The position numbers and the translations under genes are program-made. This document shows positions 32,420 to 42,487 of a stretch of DNA of 64,000 bases, in pieces. The notes under the pieces were generated by a model. The model saw only the letters and a list, made by a program, of their open reading frames with translations, did not search any database and had not been told where the DNA came from. This DNA comes from Sphingomonadaceae bacterium. Its GTDB lineage: Bacteria > Pseudomonadota > Alphaproteobacteria > Sphingomonadales > Sphingomonadaceae. Every line of letters starts with the position of its first letter. The first letter of the stretch is position 1. The stretch is taken from positions 62,001-126,000 of the forward strand of contig JAPZTW010000006.1 of the NCBI GenBank assembly GCA_027533105.1, written 5' to 3'.

Positions 32420-33415
32420 TCAGGTTCCCTTGGCTACAACGCTTTCCGGAAGGTCGGTGCCAAACACCCGCTGGTAATATTCGGCCACCAGCATCCGCTC
32501 GGTCTCGTCGCACTTGTTGAGGAACGAGAGGCGGAAGGCGAAGCCCGGATCCTTGAAGATCGTGGTGTTCTGCGCCCAGGTGATCACGGTACGCGGGCTC
32601 ATCACGGTCGAGATATCGCCGCCGATGAAACCCTGGCGGGTGAGGTCCGCCACCTTGACCATCTTGTCGACCGTATCGTCCGGCACGCCGGCGACCTTCT
32701 TCAGCACGATCTCGCTTTCCACCGCAGCGGGGAGATAGTTCAGGCCGACCACGATGTTCCAGCGGTCCATCTGGCCCTGGTTGATCGCCTGGGTGCCGTG
32801 ATAGAGGCCCGAGGTATCGCCCAGGCCCACGGTGTTGGCCGTGGCGAACAGGCGGAAATGCTTGTTCGGGCGGATCACCCGGTTCTGGTCGAGCAAGGTC
32901 AGCTTGCCCTCGGTTTCGAGTACGCGCTGAATCACGAACATCACGTCCGGCCGGCCAGCGTCATACTCGTCGAACACCAGCGCCACCGGGTGCTGCAGCG
33001 CCCAGGGCAGCAGGCCTTCGCGGAATTCGGTAACCTGCAGGCCGTCGCGCAGCACGATCGCATCCCGGCCGATCAGGTCGATACGGCTGATATGGGCATC
33101 GAGGTTGATGCGGATGCACGGCCATTTGAGGCGGGCGGCGACCTGTTCGATGTGGGTCGACTTGCCGGTGCCGTGATAGCCCTGCACCATCACGCGGCGG
33201 TTGAAGGCAAAGCCGGCCAGGATCGCCAGCGTGGTGTCCGGATCGAACACATAGCTGTCATCGCGATCGGGCACGCGTTCATCGGCCACCGAGAAGGCCG
33301 GAACCTTCATGTCGATATCGATCCCGAAGGTCTCGCGCACGTCGAGTTCGATGTCGGGCGCAGGCAGGATCGTGTTGCCGCTGGTGTCGAGCTGGATGTT
33401 GGGAATATCGGTCAT
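32420..33415 (-). CDS. cobS: Aerobic cobaltochelatase subunit CobS
   Basis: [48 protein letters not shown]. Confidence 0.93.
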   Translation of the reverse strand: MTDIPNIQLDTSGNTILPAPDIELDVRETFGIDIDMKVPAFSVADERVPDRDDSYVFDPDTTLAILAGFAFNRRVMVQGYHGTGKSTHIEQVAARLKWPCIRINLDAHISRIDLIGRDAIVLRDGLQVTEFREGLLPWALQHPVALVFDEYDAGRPDVMFVIQRVLETEGKLTLLDQNRVIRPNKHFRLFATANTVGLGDTSGLYHGTQAINQGQMDRWNIVVGLNYLPAAVESEIVLKKVAGVPDDTVDKMVKVADLTRQGFIGGDISTVMSPRTVITWAQNTTIFKDPGFAFRLSFLNKCDETERMLVAEYYQRVFGTDLPESVVAKGT

Positions 33416-33516
33416 GACGGGCCATCGCCTATACGCGCCGCGCCCGCCCTGCAATAAGGAATCCGTTGCAAATCACGACTCGATGTCCGCCAGTTCGAAA
33501 GCAGGAGCGCATACCC

Positions 33517-34158
33517 ATGAAAGTCTATGGCTTCCCCATCTCGCCCTTTGTCCGCAAGGTTCACGTGGTGGCGGCGGAAAAGGGCATTCCGGTGGAGCTG
33601 GCCATGAGCAACCCCGCAGCCCCGGCCGAGGAATTCCTGGCCGCCAGCCCGTTCCGCAAGATTCCGGCCTTGGTCGATGGCGATTTCACCTGCGCGGATT
33701 CGACCGCGATCGTGACCTATCTCGATGCGCTCCAGCCCGATCCGCCGATGGTCCCCGGCACGCCGCAGCAAAAGGCCCGCGCGATCTGGTTCGAGGAATT
33801 CGCCGATACCATCCTGGTCGCAGCCGGGGGCAAGGTGCTATTCAACCGCTTCGTCGCGCCCAAGCTGATGGGCAAGCCCGGTGACGAGGCTGCGGCCGAA
33901 CAGGGGCTGAAGGAACTGGAGCCGGTGCTGGCCTATCTTGAAAGCCAGTGCGGCGATGGCTGGCTGGCCGGCGGCGATTTCAGCGTGGGCGATGTCGCCG
34001 TGGCGGCCGTGCTGCGCTCGCTCGGCTATGTCGGGTTGGAGCCCGATCCCGCCACCCACCCGCGCACCGCCGCCTGGTATGCCCGGGTTACGGCGCGGCC
34101 GAGCTGGCAGCACTTCGCCGCGATCGAGGACAAGATTGTCGGTCGCGCGCTGGCCTGA
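33517..34158 (+). CDS. Glutathione S-transferase family protein
   Basis: KVYGFPISPFVRKV, FRKIPALVDGDFTCADSTAI. Confidence 0.9.
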   Translation: MKVYGFPISPFVRKVHVVAAEKGIPVELAMSNPAAPAEEFLAASPFRKIPALVDGDFTCADSTAIVTYLDALQPDPPMVPGTPQQKARAIWFEEFADTILVAAGGKVLFNRFVAPKLMGKPGDEAAAEQGLKELEPVLAYLESQCGDGWLAGGDFSVGDVAVAAVLRSLGYVGLEPDPATHPRTAAWYARVTARPSWQHFAAIEDKIVGRALA

Positions 34159-34178
34159 TCCGACCGGCGCCTGATTGC

Positions 34179-34769
34179 TTAGGCAAAGGCCGCCGCCTTG
34201 CGCAGCAGCTGATAGGCTTCGACCACCGCCTGCAGCTTCGCCTCGAAGCTGCGATCCCCGCCGTTGCGATCGGGGTGATAGCGCCGCACCAGGTCGGAAT
34301 AGCGGCTGCGCAGGTCGTGGCGCGTGGCATCGAGCGCCAGCCCCATGGTGTCGAGCGCGCGGCGTTCCTCGGCCGTCACCGGGCGGCCATCCTGGCGCTC
34401 GGCCGGTTTCCGCGCCCGGGCGCGGGCAGAGATCGCTTCCAGCGGATCGCTGAAATCGGCCCAGCGCGGCGCGGCATCGATTCCCGCCGTGGGGGAAAAG
34501 GCGCGGGTCTGCCGATCCCAGCCGTGGACCGGGTGCTGCGCGGCCAGGATTTCCTCCGGCGTCATCCCGGCGAACCAGTCGTAGCCGGCGTTGAATTCGC
34601 GCACGTGATCGAGGCAGAACCAGCGGTAATCGCCCGGCCCGTCAAAGCTGGACCCGCGCGGACCGGGCGCGCGGAATTCCCCGGCCTGGTCGCAGCCGGG
34701 CCAATCGCAGGGGCGCTGCGTTCCCCGCACCCGGCCATGAAATCGATCGTGCTTCACGGGCTTCCCCAT
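34179..34769 (-). CDS. DnaJ-domain protein (J domain at C-terminus)
   Basis: RRYHPDRNGGD HPD motif at C-terminus; Cys-rich N-terminal CDWPGC...CLDH. Confidence 0.88.
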   Translation of the reverse strand: MGKPVKHDRFHGRVRGTQRPCDWPGCDQAGEFRAPGPRGSSFDGPGDYRWFCLDHVREFNAGYDWFAGMTPEEILAAQHPVHGWDRQTRAFSPTAGIDAAPRWADFSDPLEAISARARARKPAERQDGRPVTAEERRALDTMGLALDATRHDLRSRYSDLVRRYHPDRNGGDRSFEAKLQAVVEAYQLLRKAAAFA

Positions 34770-34796
34770 GCCGCCAGTTCGGCTAGAAGGAAAGGC

Positions 34797-35075
34797 ATGA
34801 CCGGTACCATTGCAGCAGAAATCGAAGCCCTTCTCACCACCGCCTTCGCCCCGACGCGGCTGGCGGTGATCAACGACAGCGCGCAGCACAGCGGCCACAT
34901 GGGCGATGACGGTTCGGGCGAATCGCACTTCACCGTCGAGATCGAAAGCGCCGCCTTTGCTGGCGTCTCGCGGCTGCAGCGCCAGCGGCTGGTCAACGCC
35001 GCGCTGGGCGACATTCCCGGCCAGCGGGTCCACGCCCTGGCGATCAAGGCCAAGGCGCCCGGCGAAGGAAACTAG
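34797..35075 (+). CDS. BolA family protein
   Basis: ESHFTVEIESAAFAGVSRLQRQRLVNAALGD...VHALAIKAKAPGE. Confidence 0.93.
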   Translation: MTGTIAAEIEALLTTAFAPTRLAVINDSAQHSGHMGDDGSGESHFTVEIESAAFAGVSRLQRQRLVNAALGDIPGQRVHALAIKAKAPGEGN

Positions 35076-35080
35076 GGCGA

Positions 35081-35968
35081 ATGAGCATCCTGACCACGAT
35101 CCAGCCGGTCACGCATGATCTGGGCGCCTTCCAGGTGCGCCGGGTCCTGCCCAGCCCGCGCCGGGTCATGGTTGGCCCCTTCGTCTTCGTCGACCAGTTC
35201 GGTCCGGCGATCGTGCCGCCCGGCGCGGCGATGGACGTGCGCCCGCATCCGCATATCGGCATCGCCACGGTCACCTGGCTGTTCGAGGGCGCAATCGACC
35301 ACCGCGACAGCCTGGGCACCTTTGCCACGATCCGCCCCGGCCAGGTCAACCTGATGACCGCCGGGCGCGGGATCGTCCATTCCGAGCGCGGGCTTCCCGC
35401 CGAGCGCGATCTGCCAAAGCCGATCTATGGCATGCAGACCTGGCTGGCCCTGCCCGATGGCAAGGAGGAAATCGCCCCGGCCTTCGAAGCGCAGACCGGC
35501 CTGCCGCTGGTCGAGGACACCTGTGTATCCGCCCGCGTGATCATGGGCAGCCTGTGGGGCCGCACCGCCCCCACCACCCAGCATTCGCCCACCATCTATG
35601 CCGAGATCGTCCTCGCCCCCGGCGGCGCGATCCCGCTCGACAGTGAGGCCGAGGAACGCGCGGTCATGCTGGTCGGCGGCGAGGCGAGCGTCGCTGGCGT
35701 GGCGCTGGGGCTCTATGAACTGGCCGTGCTCGCGCCCGGCCAGGCGATGACGCTGGCCAGCGAGCGCGGCGGACGGGTGATGCTGCTGGGCGGGGCGGCA
35801 ATCGGCAGCCCGCGTCACGTCTGGTGGAACTTCGTTTCCTCCAGCCGCGCGCGGATCGAGCAGGCCAAGGATGACTGGCGGCAAAGCCGCTTCCCCTCGG
35901 TGCCGGGGGACGAGGATGAATTCATCCCGATCCCGCAGGTACCGCTGACCAATAGCGACAGCGACTGA
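35081..35968 (+). CDS. Pirin family protein
   Basis: RRVLPSPRRVMVGPFVFVDQFGP, HPHIGIATVTWLFEG, MTAGRGIVHSER. Confidence 0.94.
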   Translation: MSILTTIQPVTHDLGAFQVRRVLPSPRRVMVGPFVFVDQFGPAIVPPGAAMDVRPHPHIGIATVTWLFEGAIDHRDSLGTFATIRPGQVNLMTAGRGIVHSERGLPAERDLPKPIYGMQTWLALPDGKEEIAPAFEAQTGLPLVEDTCVSARVIMGSLWGRTAPTTQHSPTIYAEIVLAPGGAIPLDSEAEERAVMLVGGEASVAGVALGLYELAVLAPGQAMTLASERGGRVMLLGGAAIGSPRHVWWNFVSSSRARIEQAKDDWRQSRFPSVPGDEDEFIPIPQVPLTNSDSD

Positions 35969-35991
35969 TTGAAGAGAACAGGGAGAGAGAG

Positions 35992-36816
35992 ATGAGCTTT
36001 GCAGGACAGACCGCCTGGATCACGGGCGCTTCATCGGGGATCGGCGCGGCCCTGGCCAAGGTGCTGGCCGACCAGGGCGCGCGGCTGGTGCTGTCGGGCC
36101 GCAAGGTCGATGCGCTGGAGGCCGTGGCGGCCGATTGCGGCGGCGACTGCCTGATCCTGCCGTTCGAGACCACCGATATCGCGGCCCTGGCCCCGGCCGT
36201 GGCCAAGGCCTGGGACTGGTCGGGCGCGGGGATCGACCTGCTGGTCAACAATGCCGGGATTTCGCAGCGCAGCCTGGCGGTGGAAACGGCCTATCCGGTC
36301 TATCAGCGGATCATCGATGTCGATTTGCTCGCGCCAATCGCGCTGACGCAGGAGATCCTGCCGCGCATGGCCGCGCGAAAGTCGGGCCGGCTGGCCTATA
36401 TCTCCTCGATCGCGGGCAAGGTCGGCGTGCCGATGCGTACCGCCTATTGCGCGGCGAAGTTCGGCCTGGCCGGTTATGCCGATGCGCTGCGGGGCGAAAC
36501 CTCGGTGCTGGGGCTGAAGGTCCACACAATCTACCCCGGATCGATCCGCACCGACGTTTCCCGCAATGCGCTCACTGCCGATGGCTCGGCCCGCGGGGCC
36601 AGCGATTCGGTGATCGACAACGGGATCGATCCGCTGGTTGCGGCCAAGTGGATGATCGATGCCATGCTGGCCGACGAGCGCGAGATCATCGTGGCCGAAG
36701 GCGGCGAAGCAAAGATGGGCGAGCTGCGCCGCACCCCCGATGCCCTGTTCGATCAGGTCGCGGCGATGATGGCAGCCGGCTATGCCGAGAAGATGAAGTC
36801 CGAGGCGCAGCAGTGA
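35992..36816 (+). CDS. SDR family NAD(P)-dependent oxidoreductase
   Basis: WITGASSGIGAALAK, NNAGISQRS, YCAAKFG. Confidence 0.92.
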   Translation: MSFAGQTAWITGASSGIGAALAKVLADQGARLVLSGRKVDALEAVAADCGGDCLILPFETTDIAALAPAVAKAWDWSGAGIDLLVNNAGISQRSLAVETAYPVYQRIIDVDLLAPIALTQEILPRMAARKSGRLAYISSIAGKVGVPMRTAYCAAKFGLAGYADALRGETSVLGLKVHTIYPGSIRTDVSRNALTADGSARGASDSVIDNGIDPLVAAKWMIDAMLADEREIIVAEGGEAKMGELRRTPDALFDQVAAMMAAGYAEKMKSEAQQ

Positions 36817-37721
36817 TGGAGCAGACCCGCGTTACCCTGGCCAACGGGATCGAACTGGACGTGGTCGATGTCGGCCCGCGCGATGGCCCGGTGCTGATCT
36901 TCCTCCACGGCTTTCCCGACAGCCACCGCACCTGGCGCCACCAGATCGCCCACCTGTCCGGCACCTATCGCTGCATCGCGCCGGACCAGCGCGGCTATCG
37001 CGGCTCGTCCAAGCCCAAGGGAGTGGAGAACTACACGCCCGACAAGCTGATTGGCGACGTGTTCCAGCTGGCCGATGCCCTGGGCGTGGGGCCGTTCACG
37101 ATTGTCGGGCACGACTGGGGCGGTGCAATTGCCTGGGGCGTGGCGATCATGGGGCAATTGAATGGCCGGGTGAGCCGGGCCGTGGTGATGAACGCCCCGC
37201 ATCCGGTGATCTTCCCCAAGCTGCTCTACACCAACCGCCAGCAGCGGCAGGCCAGCCAGTATTTCCGGGTGTTCCGCGATCCCGCGAGCGATGAACTGGT
37301 CGAACAGTTCGGCCTCGGCGGCGTGCTGCTCAAGGCCTTTGGCGAGGTGCGCGAGAACCCCAAGATGGACGCCGCAGAGCGCGCCGCGCTTATGGAGGAC
37401 TATGCCAACCGCGAAGCCGCCATCGCCATGCTCAACTGGTATCGCGCCAGCCCGATGGAAGTGCTGGACATGGACGCGCCTTATGAAATCCCCGCCGGCT
37501 GGCAGCCCCCGGCGCTGCCGAAGCTGACCATCCCGACGCTGGTGGTCTGGGCACTGGACGACATCGCCCTGCCCCCCGCCAATATCGAGGGGCTGGACGA
37601 GGTGATCGCCGACCTGACGCTGGTCACCGTGCCGGGTAGCGGCCACTTCGTGCAGTGGGAGGCCCCGGCCGAGGTCAACGCCGCGCTGGACGAATTCCTG
37701 ACCCGGACCGGACATGGCTGA
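36816..37721 (+). CDS. Alpha/beta hydrolase (epoxide-hydrolase-like)
   Basis: FLHGFPDSHRTWRHQ, APDQRGYRGSSKP, VGHDWGGAIAW. Confidence 0.9.
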   Translation: MEQTRVTLANGIELDVVDVGPRDGPVLIFLHGFPDSHRTWRHQIAHLSGTYRCIAPDQRGYRGSSKPKGVENYTPDKLIGDVFQLADALGVGPFTIVGHDWGGAIAWGVAIMGQLNGRVSRAVVMNAPHPVIFPKLLYTNRQQRQASQYFRVFRDPASDELVEQFGLGGVLLKAFGEVRENPKMDAAERAALMEDYANREAAIAMLNWYRASPMEVLDMDAPYEIPAGWQPPALPKLTIPTLVVWALDDIALPPANIEGLDEVIADLTLVTVPGSGHFVQWEAPAEVNAALDEFLTRTGHG

Positions 37722-38991
37722 GCCACGCCGGGGCGGGATCGGCGCGGCGCTGGCCGCGGCCGAGGCGAAGAGCCGCCGCTCGCTGCTGCGCAACCATGGC
37801 GGCGGCCACGCCCCGGTCAGTTTCCTCGAACTGTTCTTCGACCTGGTCTTCGTCTTCGCGATCACCCAGCTGTCGCACTTCCTCAAGGACCACCTGACCT
37901 GGCTGGGCTTTGCCCAGGCGCTGGTGCTGTTCCTGGCGGTGTGGTGGGCCTGGATGTACACCACCTGGGCCACCAACTGGGCCGATCCCGAACGGTTCGA
38001 AGTGCGGGTGATGCTGCTGGTGCTGATGGCGCTGAGCCTGCTGATGGCGGTGGCCCTGCCCTATGGCTTCAGCAAATATGCCGGGCTCTTCGCGCTGAGT
38101 TACGTCGCCCTGCAGATCGGGCGGACCGTGTTCATGACGCTGATCCTGCGTGCCGAAAGCCCGCGCAACAGCCGCAACATGTTGCGGATCGGGGCGTGGT
38201 TCTGCCTGTCTGCCCTGTTCTGGCTGATCGGCGTGCTGCGGCCGGAGGAAGAGCGGCTTGGCTGGTGGGGGCTGGCCGTGGCGATCGAGTACCTGGGGCC
38301 GATCACGCTGTTTCCCGTGCCGTTCCTGGGCCGCTCCAGCCCGGCCGACTGGGACATTTCCGGCAGCCACATGGCCGAACGCTGCGGGCTGTTCATCATC
38401 ATCGCGCTGGGTGAAGGGATCATTATCACCGGGGCAACCTTTGCCGATGCCGACAAGGCGCTGGGCCCGGCCCTCGCCTTCAGCCTCGCCTTCCTCTCGT
38501 CCGTGCTGATGTGGTGGCTCTATTTCGATCTGGGGCAAAAGCGCGGGTCGGAACATATCAGCAGCAATGCCGAGGTCGGCCGGGTGGCCCGCAGCGCCTA
38601 TACCTATCTGCACATGCCGATCGTGCTGGGCATCGTGGTCACCGCGGTGGCCGACGCCAAGCTGCTCGCCATGTGGGACCAGCCGGCCGATGGCAAGCTG
38701 GCGCTGGTGCTGTGCGGCGGGGCAATGCTGTTCCTGTGCGGGCTGGGCCTGTTCAAGCGCCATTCCAACCCGCTCGGCAATTTCCCGCTATCGCACGGGA
38801 TCGGCGCGATCCTGTTCCTGGCCCTGGGCTATGTCGCCTGGCAGGGCCAGCTCACCACCCTGCAGGTCGGCGGGCTGGGGGTGGCGGCGCTGGCGGTCGT
38901 TTCCGGGTGGGAGTGGGTCTCTTACCACGGCGGGTGGAAAGAACGGATCGACGATACCCTCGCCTGGATCAGGCTTGCCAGGCAATACTAG
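37714..38991 (+). CDS. ltrA: Low temperature requirement protein A (LtrA)
   Basis: VSFLELFFDLVFVFAITQLSH motif; multi-TM; 38969-38991 overlaps convergent gene. Confidence 0.9.
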   Translation: MAEPRRGGIGAALAAAEAKSRRSLLRNHGGGHAPVSFLELFFDLVFVFAITQLSHFLKDHLTWLGFAQALVLFLAVWWAWMYTTWATNWADPERFEVRVMLLVLMALSLLMAVALPYGFSKYAGLFALSYVALQIGRTVFMTLILRAESPRNSRNMLRIGAWFCLSALFWLIGVLRPEEERLGWWGLAVAIEYLGPITLFPVPFLGRSSPADWDISGSHMAERCGLFIIIALGEGIIITGATFADADKALGPALAFSLAFLSSVLMWWLYFDLGQKRGSEHISSNAEVGRVARSAYTYLHMPIVLGIVVTAVADAKLLAMWDQPADGKLALVLCGGAMLFLCGLGLFKRHSNPLGNFPLSHGIGAILFLALGYVAWQGQLTTLQVGGLGVAALAVVSGWEWVSYHGGWKERIDDTLAWIRLARQY

Positions 38992-40051
38992 CGCCATGCG
39001 GATGGGCGCGGGCCAGCATCACCGGCTCGCCGCCCCCCGGCCAGTAGCGCACCACAAGTTCGTGATTGTGGAGCACCCGGTTGGCCTCAAGCGCGATCCA
39101 GGCCAGCGGGCGTTCCGGCGTGGCGGCGGCCCCGGCGGCTTCCATCGCCGCGGTGACCCGCGCCCGCTGGTCCTCGGGCACGTACTGCCAGACGATCGAA
39201 TGCATCAGCACGCGGGTGGTCCCCGCCGCCTGCGGCTTCGCCAGTTCGGCCTCGACGAAATCGGCCGCGTTCATCGCCACCAGATCGGGCGGTGACTTGG
39301 CGGCTTCGGCAATCGCCGCCGCCATGCGTTCGAACCGCACGGTATGCTCGGGCCAGATATAGGCTTTCAGTCGCAGCGCCTCGTCTGGATCGGTCAGGTC
39401 AACCGGGGCCACGTCGCAGCCCCTGGTCGAGACGATCCCGATCGCCTGGCTGGGCGGCGGGTTGCCGGTCCATTCCGGCGCGAACCGCATCGCCCCCGGC
39501 TCCGGCCCGACCTGCACCCCGGCGAGGTCATAGTGATAGCGATCGAGCATCAGGTTGATCCCGGCGCTCGATCCGATCTCCAGGCACTGGAAGCGGGGTG
39601 GCAGGCCCCGGTCGGCCAGCCACAGCATGGCGGCGATGAAGTTGTTCGATCGGCCCGCCTCGTTGGTTTGCGGCGGGCCATCGAGCCAGGGCAGGAGCGC
39701 TGCCTCGTGCCGGTGCAGCGCGGTGGCCACGATGGCAGCGTCGTCCACCCCTTGTGTGCCATTGTAGATAGCCTTGAGTGCCGGTTCAGTGCCCTTGAGG
39801 TGCAACGCGTGGATACCTCCGGCCAGCCTCAGCGGCAGGGCATCGGCCAGCGGCGCGCCGGGCCAGGCCCGCACCGCATCGAGCACCGCCCCGCCCTCGC
39901 CCCGCTCCAGCAAGTCGCGCAAAGCCGCCACCACCCGCGCGGTGATCTCGGCCCCGGCCTGGGTGCAATAGGCGACCTGGTTGTCAAAGGCGGCGACCAC
40001 CATGCCCTCGCCCTTCGCGGCGATATCGGTAAACTGATAACCCTGGACCAT
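38969..40051 (-). CDS. DUF2332 family protein
   Basis: LEIGSSAGINLMLDRYHYD, HSIVWQYVPEDQR. Confidence 0.82.
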   Translation of the reverse strand: MVQGYQFTDIAAKGEGMVVAAFDNQVAYCTQAGAEITARVVAALRDLLERGEGGAVLDAVRAWPGAPLADALPLRLAGGIHALHLKGTEPALKAIYNGTQGVDDAAIVATALHRHEAALLPWLDGPPQTNEAGRSNNFIAAMLWLADRGLPPRFQCLEIGSSAGINLMLDRYHYDLAGVQVGPEPGAMRFAPEWTGNPPPSQAIGIVSTRGCDVAPVDLTDPDEALRLKAYIWPEHTVRFERMAAAIAEAAKSPPDLVAMNAADFVEAELAKPQAAGTTRVLMHSIVWQYVPEDQRARVTAAMEAAGAAATPERPLAWIALEANRVLHNHELVVRYWPGGGEPVMLARAHPHGASIAWQA

Positions 40052-40098
40052 AGGCGCTCCTTGCCCTTTCGCCCCGCCCCGCCTAAACGCGCGGCGCT

Positions 40099-40752
40099 AT
40101 GCTCAAGCCACTGACCTTCGCCGTGCCCAAGGGGCGCATCCTGGACGAGGCGCTGCCGCTGATGGCCCGCGCCGGTGTGGTGCCGGAGGCGGGCTTTCAT
40201 GACAAGGGCAACCGCGCCCTGTCCTTCGCCTGCGAAGCCAGCGACATGCGGGTGATCCGCGTCCGCGCCTTCGATGTCGCGACCTTCGTGGCCCACGGCG
40301 CGGCGCAGGTGGGGATCGTCGGTTCCGACGTGGTCGAGGAGTTCGCCTATCCCGATCTCTACGCCCCGGTCGATCTCGCCATCGGCCACTGCCGCCTGTC
40401 GGTGGCCGAGCCGGCGGACCAGATCGGCGCGGCCCTGACCAGCCACCTGCGCGTTGCCAGCAAGTACCCCAGCCTGACCCGCCGCCACTTCGAGCGAATG
40501 GGCGTCCAGGCCGAAGTGGTGAAGCTCAACGGCGCGATGGAGCTTGCCCCCGGACTCGGCCTTGCCAGCCGGATTGTTGACCTCGTTTCGACCGGTCGGA
40601 CGCTCAAGGACAATGGCCTGGTCGAAACCAGCACGATCCTGGAGGTTTCGGCCCGGCTGATCGTCAACCGCGCGGCGCTCAAGACCGATGCCCGCGTCGG
40701 CGCGCTGGTCGAGGCGTTCCGGGCCCTGGCCGCCCCGGCGGAGGCCGCCTGA
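40099..40752 (+). CDS. hisG: ATP phosphoribosyltransferase catalytic subunit (short form)
   Basis: [30 protein letters not shown], 217 aa. Confidence 0.93.
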   Translation: MLKPLTFAVPKGRILDEALPLMARAGVVPEAGFHDKGNRALSFACEASDMRVIRVRAFDVATFVAHGAAQVGIVGSDVVEEFAYPDLYAPVDLAIGHCRLSVAEPADQIGAALTSHLRVASKYPSLTRRHFERMGVQAEVVKLNGAMELAPGLGLASRIVDLVSTGRTLKDNGLVETSTILEVSARLIVNRAALKTDARVGALVEAFRALAAPAEAA

Positions 40753-42047
40753 TGCTGCGCCTCAATACCCGCGATCCCGGCTTTGACGCCGCTTTCCGCA
40801 AGCTGGTGGCCGACCGGCGCGAGAGCGACGAGAATGTCGCCCGCGACGTCCAGATCATTCTCGACGACGTTAAGAACCGGGGGGACGCCGCTCTCGCTGA
40901 ACTGACCCGCAAGTTCGACCAGCACGAGCTCGCCAGCGAGGCTGACTGGCGGATCGATGCCGAAACCTGCCGCGAGGCCTTCGACGACCTTCCGCCCGAC
41001 CTGCGCGCCGCGCTGGAACTGGCCGCTAAGCGCATCCGCGCCTTCCACCTGGGACAACTGCCCGCCAACCGCGACGAGACCGACAAGCACGGGGTGCGCA
41101 TGGGCGCGCGCTGGGGCGCGGTCGATGCCGCCGGGCTTTACGTGCCGGGTGGCCGGGCGGCCTATCCTTCCTCGCTGCTGATGAACGCGATCCCCGCCAA
41201 GGTGGCCGGGGTTGAACGGCTGGTGGTTGTGACCCCGACGCCCAAGGGGCAGGTCAACCCGCTGGTCCTCGCCGCCGCGCACCTTGCGGGCGTAAACGAA
41301 GTCTGGCGGATCGGCGGCGCCCAGGCCGTGGGCGCGCTGGCCTATGGCACCGAGCGGATCAGGCCGGTCGACGTGATCGTCGGGCCCGGCAACGCCTGGG
41401 TGGCCGAGGCCAAGCGCCAGCTTTACGGCGTCGTGGGGATCGACATGGTCGCCGGCCCAAGCGAGATCCTGCTGATCGCCGATGGCCAGAACTCGCCCGA
41501 ATGGACCGCCGCCGACCTGCTGAGCCAGGCCGAGCATGATCCTTCGGCCCAGTCGATCCTGATCACCGACGATCCAGTCTTCGCCGATACCGTGGCTGAC
41601 CGGATCGGGGTGGAACTGGCCATGCTACCGACCGCCCGCGTCGCCAGCGAAAGCTGGAACACCCACGGCACGATCATCGAGGTGGCCGATCTGCTGGCCG
41701 AAGCCCCGGCGCTGGCCAATGCCCTTGCCGCTGAGCATGTCCAGATCGCCACCGACGATCCGCAGGCGCTGTTTGATCGGATTCGCCACGCCGGCTCGGT
41801 TTTCCTCGGCCGGATGACGCCCGAGGCGGTCGGTGACTATGTCGCCGGGCCGAACCACGTGCTGCCCACCGGGCGGCGCGCACGGTTTTCATCGGGCCTG
41901 TCAGTGCTCGATTTCATGAAGCGCACCAGCTTCATCCAGCTCGATACCAAGGCGCTGAAGGCCATTGGCCCCGCCGCGATCGAGCTGGCCAATGCCGAAG
42001 GGCTGACCGCCCACGCGCGCTCGATCGAAGTGAGACTGGATATATGA
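40752..42047 (+). CDS. hisD: Histidinol dehydrogenase
   Basis: GLYVPGGRAAYPSSLLMNAIPAKVAG, IGGAQAVGALAYGT, VAGPSEIL. Confidence 0.96.
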   Translation: MLRLNTRDPGFDAAFRKLVADRRESDENVARDVQIILDDVKNRGDAALAELTRKFDQHELASEADWRIDAETCREAFDDLPPDLRAALELAAKRIRAFHLGQLPANRDETDKHGVRMGARWGAVDAAGLYVPGGRAAYPSSLLMNAIPAKVAGVERLVVVTPTPKGQVNPLVLAAAHLAGVNEVWRIGGAQAVGALAYGTERIRPVDVIVGPGNAWVAEAKRQLYGVVGIDMVAGPSEILLIADGQNSPEWTAADLLSQAEHDPSAQSILITDDPVFADTVADRIGVELAMLPTARVASESWNTHGTIIEVADLLAEAPALANALAAEHVQIATDDPQALFDRIRHAGSVFLGRMTPEAVGDYVAGPNHVLPTGRRARFSSGLSVLDFMKRTSFIQLDTKALKAIGPAAIELANAEGLTAHARSIEVRLDI

Positions 42048-42487
42048 GCAAGACCAAGGCGCGCGCCGCCGCCCGCCTCGCGGCGGTCCAGGCGTTGTAT
42101 CAGCATGCAATGGAAGGCACGCCGCTGGCCTCCTTGCTGGACGAATTCCACCGCCACCGGCTGGGTGCGGAGATCGAAGGCGACCAGTATGCCGCGGCCG
42201 AAGTCGCCTTCTTCGATGCCATCGTCCAGGGCGTGATCGCCCGCTACGAGGAAATCGACGCGCTGCTCTCCGCCCGCTTGGCCGAGGGCTGGAAGCTGGA
42301 ACGGCTGGACCGCACCATGTTGCAGATCCTGCGCGCCGGGGCCTGGGAACTGCTGGCCCGCGCCGATGTGCCGACCGGCACGGCGATCAGCGAATATGTC
42401 GACGTCGCCCACGCCTTCTTCGAGGCGCGCGAGGCGAAGTTCGTCAACGGCGTGCTCGATGCCGTAGCCAAGGACGTGCGCGGCTGA
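42044..42487 (+). CDS. nusB: Transcription antitermination factor NusB
   Basis: ARLAAVQALYQ, RTMLQILRAGAWELLAR, FVNGVLDAVAK. Confidence 0.94.
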   Translation: MSKTKARAAARLAAVQALYQHAMEGTPLASLLDEFHRHRLGAEIEGDQYAAAEVAFFDAIVQGVIARYEEIDALLSARLAEGWKLERLDRTMLQILRAGAWELLARADVPTGTAISEYVDVAHAFFEAREAKFVNGVLDAVAKDVRG

